From DASWOJ01 sp964242415 (GTDB lineage: Bacteria > Pseudomonadota > Alphaproteobacteria > Acetobacterales > Acetobacteraceae), in contig CAXTAT010000003.1 in the NCBI GenBank assembly GCA_964242415.1, positions 186,001 to 250,000 of the forward strand: DNA of 64,000 bases. The letters run 5' to 3'. Positions 51,683 through 61,946 of this stretch are shown in pieces. The position numbers and the translations under genes were made by a program. The notes under the pieces were generated by a model that saw nothing but the letters and a program-made list of their open reading frames with translations, was not told the origin of the DNA and ran no database searches. Numbering within the stretch: the stretch's first letter is position 1; each line of letters begins with the position of its first letter.

Positions 51683-52777
51683 TCAGGCGTGCTGGCCGTG
51701 GTGGTGGCCGCTGTGCGCATGGGCGCTCACCATGTGCGGCCCCGCGGCAGTGTGCCGGCTGGCCCGGACGCCGACGAAGTGGACCATGCTGGCGTAACCG
51801 TGCCAGCCGGTGTCGTGGGCGACCATCTCGCGCCCGCTCCAACCGCGCACGCCATAGCCGCGGACGGCCGTGGTCCGGCCGAACAGCAGCATCTGGCCGT
51901 GCGTCATGTGCGCGTCATAGCGGTCCCAGCGCGCCACCTGCCAGCGTGCCGTCCGCAGATGCCGGCCGGTGCCGCGGCGGTTGCGGGACCCGCCCACGAT
52001 GTCGTCGGCGGCCTCGGCCACCTCCTCATCCTGCGTCGGCGCCAGCAGGACCGCCATGCGCTCCTGCGCGGGGCGCAGGTCCAGCGGGGCCGGGTTCAGC
52101 GGCGTGCGGAACGCGGCGGCAACCCGGGCCGGGGAGGCCATGGCGACCGGCGCATTGCCGTGGATCACGCCGGAATTGGCCACCATCGTGCCCCGGTCCG
52201 GGCGGTCGTAGATGAAGCCGTAGGTCGGATAGACGCTGCCGAAGTCGCCGCCGGCCAGCTCCACGCGCACGGCCGACCAGTCGTTGCCCGGCGACACGTC
52301 CATCACCGTGACGTTGCGGGTGATGACGCCGCGGCCTGACCAGTTGGCGTGATCGATCTGCACGTTGCGGTTGTCGATGACGTTGGACACTACCGCGACA
52401 TGGCCCAGACGCATGCGCCCGGTGCCGCGGAAGTTCAGCACGCTGCCGACCTCGGGCCGGGCGCCGCGCTCATACACGCCGGCGGCGTTGGCCCACCAGG
52501 TGACGGCGTTGCCGGTCAGCTCGATGCCGGTGTTCTCCCGTGCGAACGGCACGCATTGCAAGCTGCCGCCATAAGCGTAGCTGCCACGGTAGGCGCTGCG
52601 GTAGCGGCTGTAGCGCGACGCCCCTGCCCAGATCGCCCGGGCGGCCGCGTGTCCCGAATAGGCGTGCGAGGCGTGGCGGCTCCCTTGGGACGCCTCTGCA
52701 GGCTGAATGACCAGTGGGGCCGCCGACGCCAACGCCGCCCCAACCACCGCAATCCGTCCGCACGTCCAAGCAATCAT
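51683..52777 (-). CDS. Secreted CHAP-domain protein
   Basis: A 364-residue exported protein: a signal peptide (IAVVGAALASAAPLVIQPAEA), then a CHAP domain (Cys in GGSLQCVPFARENTGIEL, His in RLGHVAVVSNVIDN, and QIDHANWSGRG), then a low-complexity region and a His-rich C-terminus (HMVSAHAHSGHHHGQHA). CHAP domains are amidases or endopeptidases that cut peptidoglycan; Cys-His residues are present, so it may be active. A perfect 22-bp dyad precedes the start. Confidence 0.8.
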   Translation of the reverse strand: MIAWTCGRIAVVGAALASAAPLVIQPAEASQGSRHASHAYSGHAAARAIWAGASRYSRYRSAYRGSYAYGGSLQCVPFARENTGIELTGNAVTWWANAAGVYERGARPEVGSVLNFRGTGRMRLGHVAVVSNVIDNRNVQIDHANWSGRGVITRNVTVMDVSPGNDWSAVRVELAGGDFGSVYPTYGFIYDRPDRGTMVANSGVIHGNAPVAMASPARVAAAFRTPLNPAPLDLRPAQERMAVLLAPTQDEEVAEAADDIVGGSRNRRGTGRHLRTARWQVARWDRYDAHMTHGQMLLFGRTTAVRGYGVRGWSGREMVAHDTGWHGYASMVHFVGVRASRHTAAGPHMVSAHAHSGHHHGQHA

Positions 52778-52792
52778 GCCGGCATCCCCCCT

Positions 52793-52814
52793 CTGCTCAC
52801 GCCTGCGTGAGCAG
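52793..52814. promoter_or_regulatory. Perfect 10-bp inverted repeat upstream of the CHAP gene
   Basis: CTGCTCACGC and GCGTGAGCAG are separated by two bases. The dyad lies 16 bases upstream of the CHAP-protein start and looks like an operator rather than a hairpin, because the loop is too short. The rest of the 306-bp gap (to 53083) shows no gene; it contains possible promoter sequence in both directions but nothing I can name. Confidence 0.45.
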
Positions 52815-53083
52815 GTCATGAAACGTTGGGTAACGTTGGCGTCTGCAACCTGGCAACCCGTTGTAGGTGTTTACAGGCCGAAGTACCCTGGTTTTTAGGA
52901 AAACGGGCTGTGCACAACCGCCGAGTATAGGACCACAGTCTTATTCACGGGTGCGTGATCCGGAATCGCAACCGTTGGAAACCGGGCATGGCGTTCGGGA
53001 TACACTGCGGCTCGTCGGCAGTGAGTCGGCAAGGTCAGCCGCAGCGCCTGGCCCGGCTGCTCAACAGGACCTTGCCGCCGAGA

Positions 53084-53434
53084 CTATTTGCAGGTCGTCA
53101 CCATAATCTCCACGAGATATCGCGGGTCTGCCATCGCAGCCTGCACACAGGCGCGCGCCGGTGCGCCGCCCTCTGGAAGCCAGGCGGACCAGACCCGGTT
53201 CATCGCCTCCCGGTCGGCCATGTCCTTCAACCAGATTTGCGCCTGCAGCAGCCGTGTCTTGTCGGTCCCGTGCATCTCCAGCACGGCGTCGATCCCGGCG
53301 AGCACCTCCTCGGTCTGACCAGTGATGTCCTTGGCCAGATCCTGCGCGACCATGCCCTGGGTGAAGACGAAGCCGTGGTACTCGACGGCCTTGGCCAGCA
53401 CCGGGTTCGGCTCGGTGCGGATGATCTTGCTCAT
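53084..53434 (-). CDS. RidA-family enamine/imine deaminase
   Basis: A 116-residue YjgF/RidA protein. It begins SKIIRTEPNPVLAKAVEYHG and contains TGQTEEVLAGIDAVLEMHGTDKTRLL and the C-terminal signature GAPARACVQAAMADPRYLVEIM, with the active-site Arg in ARACV. RidA hydrolyses reactive enamines and imines from amino acid metabolism. It lies just upstream of the small lipoprotein gene on the other side of the gap; no clear operon partner. Confidence 0.9.
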   Translation of the reverse strand: MSKIIRTEPNPVLAKAVEYHGFVFTQGMVAQDLAKDITGQTEEVLAGIDAVLEMHGTDKTRLLQAQIWLKDMADREAMNRVWSAWLPEGGAPARACVQAAMADPRYLVEIMVTTCK

Positions 53435-53452
53435 GGATGGCTCCTGCAGGGG

Positions 53453-53794
53453 TCAGCGTGCGATGGGGGAGAAGGTTGGTCCGAACCCCGGGTCGGGCGG
53501 TGCCGGAACGTCGCCGGGCTTGCTGTTGGCGCGCAAGCAGGCTGACACCTGGTTGTCGCGGCCATACAGTTGTCCCAGCCCGGCCGATACGATGCCGGAG
53601 TCATACCTGGCGGCGAACGGCGTGTCGCGCTCGTCCCGGTAGGACAAATCCTGCCGGTTCTGCGCCGCGTAAACCCGGTCGGCGTCAGCCCGGCACGCCG
53701 CGGTGACGGCCCGGTCCGAACTGGATTGGGGGGAGACGCTGCCGCACCCCGCCAACAGCAACGGCATAAGCACAAGGATCGAACGGGGACTCAT
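53453..53794 (-). CDS. Small lipoprotein, hypothetical
   Basis: A 113-residue protein with a lipoprotein signal (SILVLMPLLLAGC, lipobox LAGC). The mature part has two more cysteines (VTAACRADADRVYAAQNRQD and QVSACLRANSKPGD), which may form a disulfide. RDTPFAARYDSGI and GLGQLYGRDNQVS form the core. I know no named family. The start overlaps the stop of the upstream gene as ATGA, so the two are co-translated. Confidence 0.7.
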   Translation of the reverse strand: MSPRSILVLMPLLLAGCGSVSPQSSSDRAVTAACRADADRVYAAQNRQDLSYRDERDTPFAARYDSGIVSAGLGQLYGRDNQVSACLRANSKPGDVPAPPDPGFGPTFSPIAR

Positions 53795-54327
53795 GCAGGC
53801 ACTCCTTCGGAGGAAGACGACGCGGATGGCGGGCGCGGGCCAGCCAGCGGCCGGGCCAGGTGAGCGCGGAACCGGGTCTCGTCGAATCGGGCCTCGGCGG
53901 TCAGTTGCGTTTCGGCCGCCGTGGCGAGCAGCGCCGGATGCAGCGTGGCGCCGTCCCGGCCGACCTGGAACAGCCCGGCCGTCCACGGCGCACGGCTGAG
54001 CAGGTCCACCAAGGCGAGCAGCCGCAGGCACAGCGACAGGCCATAGCTGGTGCCGATCCCGACCGCGGCGTCCACCGCGCCCGCCCAGCAGCGCGCGTCC
54101 TCGTCCGACAGCGCCAGGTCGGTCACGCTGCCGTCCGGCCGCCGGAAGCGGAACAGCCGCGCGGCGCCCCAGGCAGCGTCGGACGCAGCCTCCCGCGCAT
54201 GATCCCACGCGGCCGCCAAGTCCCGCCCGCGCACGGGCGGCAAGGCTTCCGGCGGCAGGTCCACCAGGTAGGTCAGCGTGCCGTCCCGGGTGCGGGCGAT
54301 GCGTATGGGGAGGGGGGCGTATTGCAT
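53791..54327 (-). CDS. Hypothetical protein, 178 residues
   Basis: A cytoplasmic-looking protein without signal peptide or membrane segment. Visible parts are RIARTRDGTLTYLVDLPPE at the N-terminus, WDHAREAASDAAWGAARLFRF in the middle, and a long alpha-helical stretch (TSYGLSLCLRLLALVDLLSR). It ends in a serine-rich tail (SASSSSEGVPA). No family is recognised. It precedes and overlaps the small lipoprotein gene, suggesting a joint role. It is divergent from the amidase gene. Confidence 0.6.
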   Translation of the reverse strand: MQYAPLPIRIARTRDGTLTYLVDLPPEALPPVRGRDLAAAWDHAREAASDAAWGAARLFRFRRPDGSVTDLALSDEDARCWAGAVDAAVGIGTSYGLSLCLRLLALVDLLSRAPWTAGLFQVGRDGATLHPALLATAAETQLTAEARFDETRFRAHLARPLAGPRPPSASSSSEGVPA

Positions 54328-54396
54328 CCTGCCCGGAAAGATGGACCTGTCGGCCCGGCTGCGCCAGCCTGGGCCATCACCGCAAAGGACAAAAAC

Positions 54397-55659
54397 ATGG
54401 CCGATCCCGCCGATCTCACAGCAATCCAGGCTACCCGCGCCATCACCGCCGGCACCCTGCACCCCGAGGCGCTGCTGGAGGCCTGCCTGGACCGCATCGC
54501 CCGGCGTGAGCCGGTCGTACAGGCGATGGCCGCGCTGGACCCGGAGCTGGCCCGGCGCACCGAACCCTTGCCGGGACCGCTGCACGGCTTGCCGATTGGA
54601 ATAAAGGACGTGCTGGATACCGTTGATTACGCCAGCGAGTACAACTCGCCGATCTGGCGCGGCCACCGGCCTCGCGCGGATGCGGCGTGCGTCGCCTGGG
54701 CAAAGGCGGCTGGCGCGGTCGCACTCGGCAAGACCGTCACGACCGAGTTCGCCACCCGCACGCCGGGGCCGACCACCAACCCGCACGACCCGGCGCGCAC
54801 CCCGGGCGGGTCGAGCAGCGGCTCGGCGGCGGGGGTGGCGGCCGGGTTCTTTCCCCTGGCCTATGGGACGCAGACGGCGGGCAGCGTCATCCGCCCGGCG
54901 GCGTATTGCGGCGTGGTCGGCTACAAGCCCAGCTTCGGGCTGATCAACCGGATGGGCATGAAGCTGATGTCAGACAGCCTGGACACGGTGGGCGTCATGG
55001 CGCGGAGCGTTGCGGACTGCGCGCTGCTGGCCGGGGCCGTGTCGGGGCACGACCTGGGTGACCCGGAGACGCATCCCGGCCAGGCGCCGCGCATCGGGCT
55101 GTGCCGGTCGCCCACCTGGGACCGGGCGTTGCCGGAGACGGTGGACCTGTTCGGGCGCCTGCGCGGCCAGCTTGAGCGGGCCGGGGCGGTGGTGACCGAC
55201 CGCGAACTCCCGCCGGAGTACGACGGGCTGGAGGAGGCCCATGCCATCGTCATGAACGCCGAAAGCGCCCGCGCCCTGGGCTGGGAGATGACCCATGCCC
55301 GCGGCCAGCTCAGCCCCAGCCTGCGGGAGCGGATGGAATGGGGCCTCGCCCAGCCTGCCGCCACCCTGCAACAGGCACAGGACACCTTCCGCCGCCTGCA
55401 GGATGGGTTCCCCGCGGTGATGGACGGCCTGGACGTGCTGGTGACGCCCGCCGCCCCGGGACAGGCGCCGGTCGGGCTGGCCTGGACGGGCGACGCCGGG
55501 TTCAACTTCATCTGGAGCAGCCTGCATGTGCCATGTGTGACGGTGCCGGCGGGGACCGGCCCGGACGGGATGCCGCTTGGCGTGCAGGTGGTGGGGCTGC
55601 GGGGGCAAGACCGGGCGGCGCTGGCGTGGGCGGCCTGGGTGGCGGGCGCCGTCCTATGA
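54397..55659 (+). CDS. Amidase-signature family enzyme
   Basis: A 420-residue amidase. The Ser-cisSer-Lys triad is visible as Lys in LPIGIKDVLDTVDYASEY, cis-Ser and the nucleophilic Ser in the signature PGGSSSGSAAGVAAGFFPLA, and AGSVIRPAAYCGVVGYKPSFG follows. The C-terminal domain includes DVLVTPAAPGQAPVGLAWTGD. It is not GatA, as the gatCAB context is missing; it probably hydrolyses small amides. A Glu-rich or other substrate cannot be predicted. Confidence 0.87.
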   Translation: MADPADLTAIQATRAITAGTLHPEALLEACLDRIARREPVVQAMAALDPELARRTEPLPGPLHGLPIGIKDVLDTVDYASEYNSPIWRGHRPRADAACVAWAKAAGAVALGKTVTTEFATRTPGPTTNPHDPARTPGGSSSGSAAGVAAGFFPLAYGTQTAGSVIRPAAYCGVVGYKPSFGLINRMGMKLMSDSLDTVGVMARSVADCALLAGAVSGHDLGDPETHPGQAPRIGLCRSPTWDRALPETVDLFGRLRGQLERAGAVVTDRELPPEYDGLEEAHAIVMNAESARALGWEMTHARGQLSPSLRERMEWGLAQPAATLQQAQDTFRRLQDGFPAVMDGLDVLVTPAAPGQAPVGLAWTGDAGFNFIWSSLHVPCVTVPAGTGPDGMPLGVQVVGLRGQDRAALAWAAWVAGAVL

Positions 55660-55673
55660 TGGGCGCGTGCCGG

Positions 55674-56212
55674 TCACGACGTTGGAGCCTCGCACCCCTC
55701 CACGGGCGCCGTGGCGGACCCGGTTGGCGGGACGACCTCAAATGCCCGTTCCGCCACCACCCTGCCGTCCTCCAGCAGGGCGAAGGTCCAGGTGCCCAAT
55801 GCGACCTCCCAAGGCTCGGTAAAGCCGAACATGGTTGGGGTCGGCCATAAGCCGGCCACTCCCGGCCAGGTCTCCACGGTGCCGGTCACGCCATCCGGCC
55901 GGGTCAGCCGCGGATGCGTCAGGCGGACGGTGACGCTGATCGGGGCGCCCCGGGCTGGCGGTGCCGCCATGAAGTAGATGCCGAACCTGCGGCACAGCGC
56001 CGCCTCGATCCGGGTAGCGTGCCGCACGAACCTGATCCCCTCGGCATAGCCGAAGCCGCTGACGCCGGTCGCACCCTCGGGCTTGGTCGATGGCGTCAGG
56101 TCGCGTTGGGCCGTGAACTCGCCATACTCGACGATGCGGACATTCGGCGCATCCTGCGCCATTGCCGGGGCGGCCGGCATGGTGGCCAGCAGGGCCAGCA
56201 CGAGCGATGGCC

Positions 56213-56216
<4 letters not shown>
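55674..56216 (-). CDS. DUF3859-domain exported protein
   Basis: A 180-residue protein with a signal peptide (LVLALLATMPAAPAMA). The mature part VRIVEYGEFTAQR and GIRFVRHATRIEAALCRRFGI, then PISVTVRLTHPRL and WEVALGTWTFALLEDGRVVAE, matches the DUF3859 pattern (a short beta-sandwich-like domain). Function unknown. Its ATG overlaps the stop of the upstream moeA/mobA-type gene, so it is the last gene of the cox-type maturation operon. Confidence 0.75.
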
Positions 56217-57822
<1,606 letters not shown>

Positions 57823-57826
<4 letters not shown>

Positions 57827-58497
57827 GCCGCGCCGCGCCGCACGGCCACGACCTGCGCCAGGATGGACAGCGCGATCTCCGGCGCGGTGACGGCGGCGAT
57901 GTTCAGCCCGACGGGGCCGTGGATGCGCGCCATCGCGGCGTCGTCATGGCCCAGGGCGCGCAGCCGCTCCACACGGGCGGCGTGGGTGCGCCGCGATCCC
58001 AGGGCACCGATGTAGAACGCCCGGGAGCGCAACGCGCGGTCCAGCGCCGGATCGTCCAGCTTGGGGTCGTGCGTCAGGGTGACGATGGCGGTGCGGCTGT
58101 CCGGGCGCAGGGCGTCCAGCGCCTCGTCGGGCCAGTCGGTGCTGACGGTCACGCCGGGGAAGCGTTCGTCGGTGGCGAAGGCGCGGCGCGGGTCGGCGAC
58201 GGTGACGCCATAGCCCAGCCCGGCCGCCATCGGCACCAGGGCCTGGGCGATGTGGACGGCGCCGACCACGACCAGCCGCAGCGGCGGGTTGTAGGCGTGC
58301 AGGAACCAGGTGCCGTCTGCCTCCACCACCCCGCTGCGGTCGGCCCGCAAGGCGGCCTGGGCGGCGTCGAGCAGGGCAGGGGGCGCGTCGTCGCCGGGCA
58401 GCAGCAGTTGCGCGCCGCCGGGCAACCGGGTGGCGAGCACGACCGGCTCCCCGGCGGCGCGGGCGGATTGCAGGCGGTCCAGGGTGGCGGGTGTCAT
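57823..58497 (-). CDS. XdhC/CoxF-type maturation protein (Rossmann half)
   Basis: A 224-residue protein of the XdhC_C type. It has a Rossmann fold with RLVVVGAVHIAQALVPMAAG, then TVADPRRAFATDERFPG, IVTLTHDPKLDDPALDRAL, the conserved YIGALGSRRTHAARVERLR, and RIHGPVGLNIAAVTAPEIAL. Such proteins protect and deliver the sulfurated molybdenum cofactor to xanthine-dehydrogenase-family enzymes. The N-terminal cysteine-containing half is a separate gene directly upstream. Confidence 0.9.
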
Positions 58498-58814
58498 CCG
58501 AGCCGCTCGACGAACACCTTGAGCTTGCCGCCGCAGGCCAGGCCGACCTCCCACGCGCGCTCGTCCGTCACGCCGAAGTCCAGCAGTTGCGGCTGGCCGT
58601 CGCGCATGGTGCGCCCGGCGGCGTCGGCCACCGCGCCCTCGATGCAGCCGCCGCTGACCGATCCCGCCATGCGTCCGCTGGCCGTCACGGCAAGCTGGCT
58701 GCCCGGCGGGCGCGGGCTGCTGCCCCAGGTTTCGGTGACCGTGGCGATGGCGACCTGTTCCCCCTGGGCCAGCCATCCGGCGGCGGTGCCCAACACGTCC
58801 TCGGCTTCGCTCAT
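58494..58814 (-). CDS. XdhC N-terminal-type maturation protein
   Basis: A 106-residue protein equal to the N-terminal XdhC/CoxI domain: AIATVTETWGSSPRPPGSQLAV, GRMAGSVSGGCIEGAVADAA with the conserved cysteine, and ACGGKLKVFVERL at the C-terminus. In many bacteria it is fused to the Rossmann half; here the two are separate and overlapping. The ATG at 58814 overlaps the coxE stop; an in-frame ATG at 58826 would add four residues inside coxE. Confidence 0.88.
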   Translation of the reverse strand: MSEAEDVLGTAAGWLAQGEQVAIATVTETWGSSPRPPGSQLAVTASGRMAGSVSGGCIEGAVADAAGRTMRDGQPQLLDFGVTDERAWEVGLACGGKLKVFVERLG

Positions 58815-60016
58815 GCAGCCCTCCATACATCGGCGCGTCCGCGCGTCTCTACTCGTCCGCGCGGCGGGGCCGGGCGGGACAGCAGGTCCACCAGGGCGCG
58901 CAGGCTGTCCAGGCTATGGACGGTGCGGAACTCGTCCACATGCGGCAGCATCGCCCGGATGCCACCCGATTTGGGCTGGAAGCCGCTCCATCGCAATAGC
59001 GGGTTCAGCCATACCAGCCGGCGGCAGGAGCGGTGCAGACGGTCCATCTCCTCCGCCAGCCCGGCCGCGCCGTCCCGGTCCAGCCCGTCCGTCACCAGCA
59101 GCACCACCGCGCCCTGTGCCAGCACGCGGCGGGACCAGCGGCGGTTGAATTCTGCTAGTGTCTCGCCGATGCGGGTGCCACCGGACCAGTCGGGGACGGC
59201 GTGGGACACCATCTGGAACGCAACCTCGGGGTCGCGGAATCGCAGTTGGCGGGTGATGTTGCTCAGCCGGGTGCCGAACAGGAAGACGTGCACGCGGTCG
59301 CGGTCGTTGGCGACGGCGTGCAGGAAGTGCAGCAGCACCTGGGCATAGCGGGCCATGCTGCCGGAGATGTCGCACAGCACCACCAGCGGCGGCGGACGGG
59401 TGGTGCGGGCGGAGCGGGCCGGTGCGGTGATCTCGCCGCCCTGGCGCAGGCTGCGGCGCAGGGTGGCGGCGAGGTCGATGCGCGGTCCCAGCGGGTCCGG
59501 CCGGTGGCGGCGGGTGCGGCGCAGGTCGAGCGGCAGGCGCAGGCGGCGGATTTCGGCCTTGGCGTTGCCGATCTGGTCGGCGCTCATCTGCTCGAAGTCC
59601 ATGGATTGCAGGCGCTCGCGGGCGCTGACGGTCATGGTGGCGTCCCGGTCGGGCGGGGCGTCCTCCGGGCGGGGCGGCTGCGGGCGGGGCGGGGCCATGG
59701 CCTCGGCCAGGCGGCGGGTGCCGGCGGTCGGTTTCTGCTCCGGCGGTGGGCCGCCCTCCAGCATGGAAAGGGCCATGGCGTTCTGGACGGCGGCGGGGTC
59801 GCGCCAGAACAGGTCGAAGGCGCGGTCGAACAGGTCCTGGTGCTCGTGCCGGTGCACCATCAGGCCGCGCAGGGCAGCGCGGACCTGCTGGCGCTGCTCC
59901 AGGCCGATGTGGTCCAGGGCGTGCCCGGCGGCGATCACCTCTGACGGGCCGACCGGCAGCCCGGCGCGGCGCAACAGGCGGGCGAAGTGGACGAGGTTGG
60001 CGGCGAGCGCTGTCAA
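58811..60016 (-). CDS. coxE: CoxE-type protein with von Willebrand factor A-like domain
   Basis: The product (401 residues from a TTG at 60016) has FARLLRRAGLPVGPSEVIAAGHAL, typical of CoxE, and a VWA domain LVVLCDISGSMARYAQVLLH with the MIDAS DxSxS motif, then HVFLFGTRLSNITRQL and VLLVTDGLDRDGAAGLAEEM. CoxE works with the MoxR-type ATPase CoxD to mature the bimetal site of aerobic CO dehydrogenase. The frame stays open upstream through repeat copy 3 to an ATG at 60097; the repeat supplies a GGGAGAGGGAG ribosome site for the TTG. Confidence 0.85.
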   Translation of the reverse strand: MTALAANLVHFARLLRRAGLPVGPSEVIAAGHALDHIGLEQRQQVRAALRGLMVHRHEHQDLFDRAFDLFWRDPAAVQNAMALSMLEGGPPPEQKPTAGTRRLAEAMAPPRPQPPRPEDAPPDRDATMTVSARERLQSMDFEQMSADQIGNAKAEIRRLRLPLDLRRTRRHRPDPLGPRIDLAATLRRSLRQGGEITAPARSARTTRPPPLVVLCDISGSMARYAQVLLHFLHAVANDRDRVHVFLFGTRLSNITRQLRFRDPEVAFQMVSHAVPDWSGGTRIGETLAEFNRRWSRRVLAQGAVVLLVTDGLDRDGAAGLAEEMDRLHRSCRRLVWLNPLLRWSGFQPKSGGIRAMLPHVDEFRTVHSLDSLRALVDLLSRPAPPRGRVETRGRADVWRAA

Positions 60017-60025
60017 AACGCCTGC

Positions 60026-60175
60026 CTGCTCCCTCTCCCTCCGGGAGAGGGTCGGGGTGAGGGGGTCTTGCGGCACAGGGCTGACCCTGCGCCGCAAGCG
60101 AGCAGCCCACGGCGGGCGAAGGCGGCGCTGGCTCGCCCCCTCACCCCGGCCCTCTCCCGAAGGAAGAGGGAGCAG
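60026..60175. repeat. Dispersed palindromic repeat, copy 3 (overlaps coxD 3' end)
   Basis: Left arm CTGCTCCCTCTCCCTCCGGG (from 60026) and GAGAGGGTCGGGGTGAGGGG; right arm CCCCTCACCCCGGCCCTCTC then CCGAAGGAAGAGGGAGCAG (to 60175). The arms are inverted copies around a core of about 70 bases. The right arm encodes the last residues of CoxD (PSSFGRGPG) and the coxD stop; the left arm gives the coxE ribosome site or, in a longer frame, its leader. Confidence 0.85.
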
Positions 60176-61127
60176 CCGAAGCGGCAGCCGCGTCGTGCAC
60201 CTCGGTCAGCAGGCGCGCGGCCTCGGCGCCGCGGACCTTGGCGATGTCGTCCTGGTACTTCAGCAGCACACCCAGCGTCTCGTCCACACCCTCCGGCGTC
60301 AGCTCGTGCTGGTCCAGGTAGTTCAGCGCAGCGGCCCAATCGATGGTCTCGGCGACGCCGGGCAGCTTGAACAGGTCGGCGCCGCGCAGCCGCTGCACGA
60401 AGGCCACGACCTCCGCCGACAGCCGTGGCGCCAGGCCCGGCGACTTGGCGTCCAGGATCGCCCGTTCCCGTGCGGCCGATGGATAGTCCACCCACTGATA
60501 CAGGCAGCGCCGGCGGATGGCGTCATGCACCTCCCGCGTGCGGTTGCTGGTCAGCACTACCACGGGCGGCACCGTGGCGCGGATGGTGCCGTACTCCGGC
60601 ACGGTGATCTGGAAGTCCGCCAGCAGTTCCAGTAGGAAAGCCTCGAACGGCTCGTCCGCCCGGTCCAGCTCGTCGATCAGCAGCACGGCCGGGGGCAGGT
60701 CGGGGTCGATGGCCGACAGCAGCGGGCGGGCTAGCAAGTAGGGCCGGCCATGGATGCTGGCGGCCAGCCGCGCCTGGTCGCGGTCGCCGCCCGCCTCGGC
60801 CAGCCGGATCGCCATGAGCTGCCGGGCGTGGTCCCATTCATAGGCGGCGGCGGACAGGTCCATGCCGTCGTAGCACTGCAGCCGCACCAGCCGGCGGCCC
60901 AGCCCGGCGGCCAGCACCTTGGCGATCTCGGTCTTCCCCGTGCCGGGTTCGCCCTCCAGGAACAGCGGGCGGTGCATGGCGAGCGCCAAATGCACGGTCA
61001 CGGCCAGCGCCGGGTCGGCAATGTAGCCCCCGGCCGCCAGCAGCGCCGCGGTGTCCGCGACGGTCGCGGGCATCCCGGTGTCCGCAGCCTTGGCGGGCAC
61101 CACGCCTGCCGCCGGGTGATCAGCCAA
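60141..61127 (-). CDS. coxD: CoxD-type MoxR AAA+ ATPase
   Basis: A 328-residue AAA+ protein with Walker A LEGEPGTGKTEIAKVLAAGL, VRLQCYDGMDLSAAAYEWDHA, Walker B AVLLIDELDRADEPFEAFLL, sensor-1 VVLTSNRTREVHDAIRRRC and the C-terminal AAA lid. It acts with CoxE as an ATP-driven chaperone for the molybdenum site of CO-dehydrogenase-like enzymes. It starts at a TTG (61127) overlapping the coxG stop by eight bases. The last nine or so codons come from a palindromic repeat (copy 3), so the C-terminal tail is not conserved family sequence. Confidence 0.9.
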   Translation of the reverse strand: MADHPAAGVVPAKAADTGMPATVADTAALLAAGGYIADPALAVTVHLALAMHRPLFLEGEPGTGKTEIAKVLAAGLGRRLVRLQCYDGMDLSAAAYEWDHARQLMAIRLAEAGGDRDQARLAASIHGRPYLLARPLLSAIDPDLPPAVLLIDELDRADEPFEAFLLELLADFQITVPEYGTIRATVPPVVVLTSNRTREVHDAIRRRCLYQWVDYPSAARERAILDAKSPGLAPRLSAEVVAFVQRLRGADLFKLPGVAETIDWAAALNYLDQHELTPEGVDETLGVLLKYQDDIAKVRGAEAARLLTEVHDAAAASAAPSSFGRGPG

Positions 61128-61809
61128 ACACGTAGCTTTTAAAGATCAGGATGAACACCGGGATGTACAGCACGATGCCGATGATGGCGACGCGCGGCAG
61201 GCCGAATGGCTGCTCCGGGATCATGGACAGCAGATTCAGCACTGCGGGCGCGGCCTTCGGGCGGGCGGTCGGCGCCAACGGGGTGCTCACCCCCTCGTCG
61301 GCAGTTCCAGTGGCGGAGGCGGTCGCCAGGGCCGGGCCGACGACCGGGCCGGTGGCGGCGACCTCCTGCGGACCCGACACCTCGGCGGTGAAGCGGTCGA
61401 AGAACACGTCGGCCATCTGCTTGCTGGTGGCGTCGATCAGCCGGGCGCCCAACTGGGCGATCTTGCCGCCGACCTGCGCCTTCACGTCGTAGGACAGCAG
61501 GGTGAACGGCCCGTCATCGGACAGCCGCACGTTGGCGCCGCCCTTGGCGAAGCCGGCGACGCCGCCCTGGCCCTCGCCGCTGATGCGGTAGCTGTTGGGC
61601 GCGTCGATGTCGGTCAGGTGGATGTTGCCGTTGAAGCGGGCGCTGATCGGACCGATCTTGATGGTCGCGGTAGCCTTCATGTCATGCTCGGCGGTGCGCT
61701 CCAGCGTCTCGCAGCCGGGGATGCAGCCGCGCAGAACCTCGGTGTCGTTCAGCGCTTCCCAAACTTTCTGCCGCGGTGCTGGGATGTGCCGCTCGCCACT
61801 CATGTCCAT
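61120..61809 (-). CDS. coxG: CoxG-type membrane-anchoring protein (SRPBCC family)
   Basis: A 229-residue protein: a START-like SRPBCC domain (GERHIPAPRQKVWEALNDTE, LRGCIPGCETLERT, ATIKIGPISARFNGNIHLTD, KAQVGGKIAQLGARLIDATS), an Ala/Thr-rich linker, and a C-terminal membrane helix (VAIIGIVLYIPVFILIFKSY). CoxG anchors CO dehydrogenase to the membrane. A GGAG ribosome site precedes the ATG. It is the first gene of the coxG-coxD-coxE-xdhC-moeA/mobA-DUF3859 operon; the structural coxMSL genes are not in the window. Confidence 0.88.
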   Translation of the reverse strand: MDMSGERHIPAPRQKVWEALNDTEVLRGCIPGCETLERTAEHDMKATATIKIGPISARFNGNIHLTDIDAPNSYRISGEGQGGVAGFAKGGANVRLSDDGPFTLLSYDVKAQVGGKIAQLGARLIDATSKQMADVFFDRFTAEVSGPQEVAATGPVVGPALATASATGTADEGVSTPLAPTARPKAAPAVLNLLSMIPEQPFGLPRVAIIGIVLYIPVFILIFKSYVFG

Positions 61810-61946
61810 CGATGTACTCCGTTCAATGCGGCGGAACCTAATGGCAGGGGGGTGCCCGTGCAACCAAGCGGCAACCGACGCACCTTACGTCTGCCGATGA
61901 AGCTGCTAAACGGCTGGCATCCCATCGCGTTCCGGAGCACCCCCCG

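Noticed and set aside
58826..58829. Upstream start of the short XdhC protein at 58826
   Set aside because: The ATG at 58814 overlaps the coxE stop as ATGA, the junction type used throughout this operon, and fits family length.
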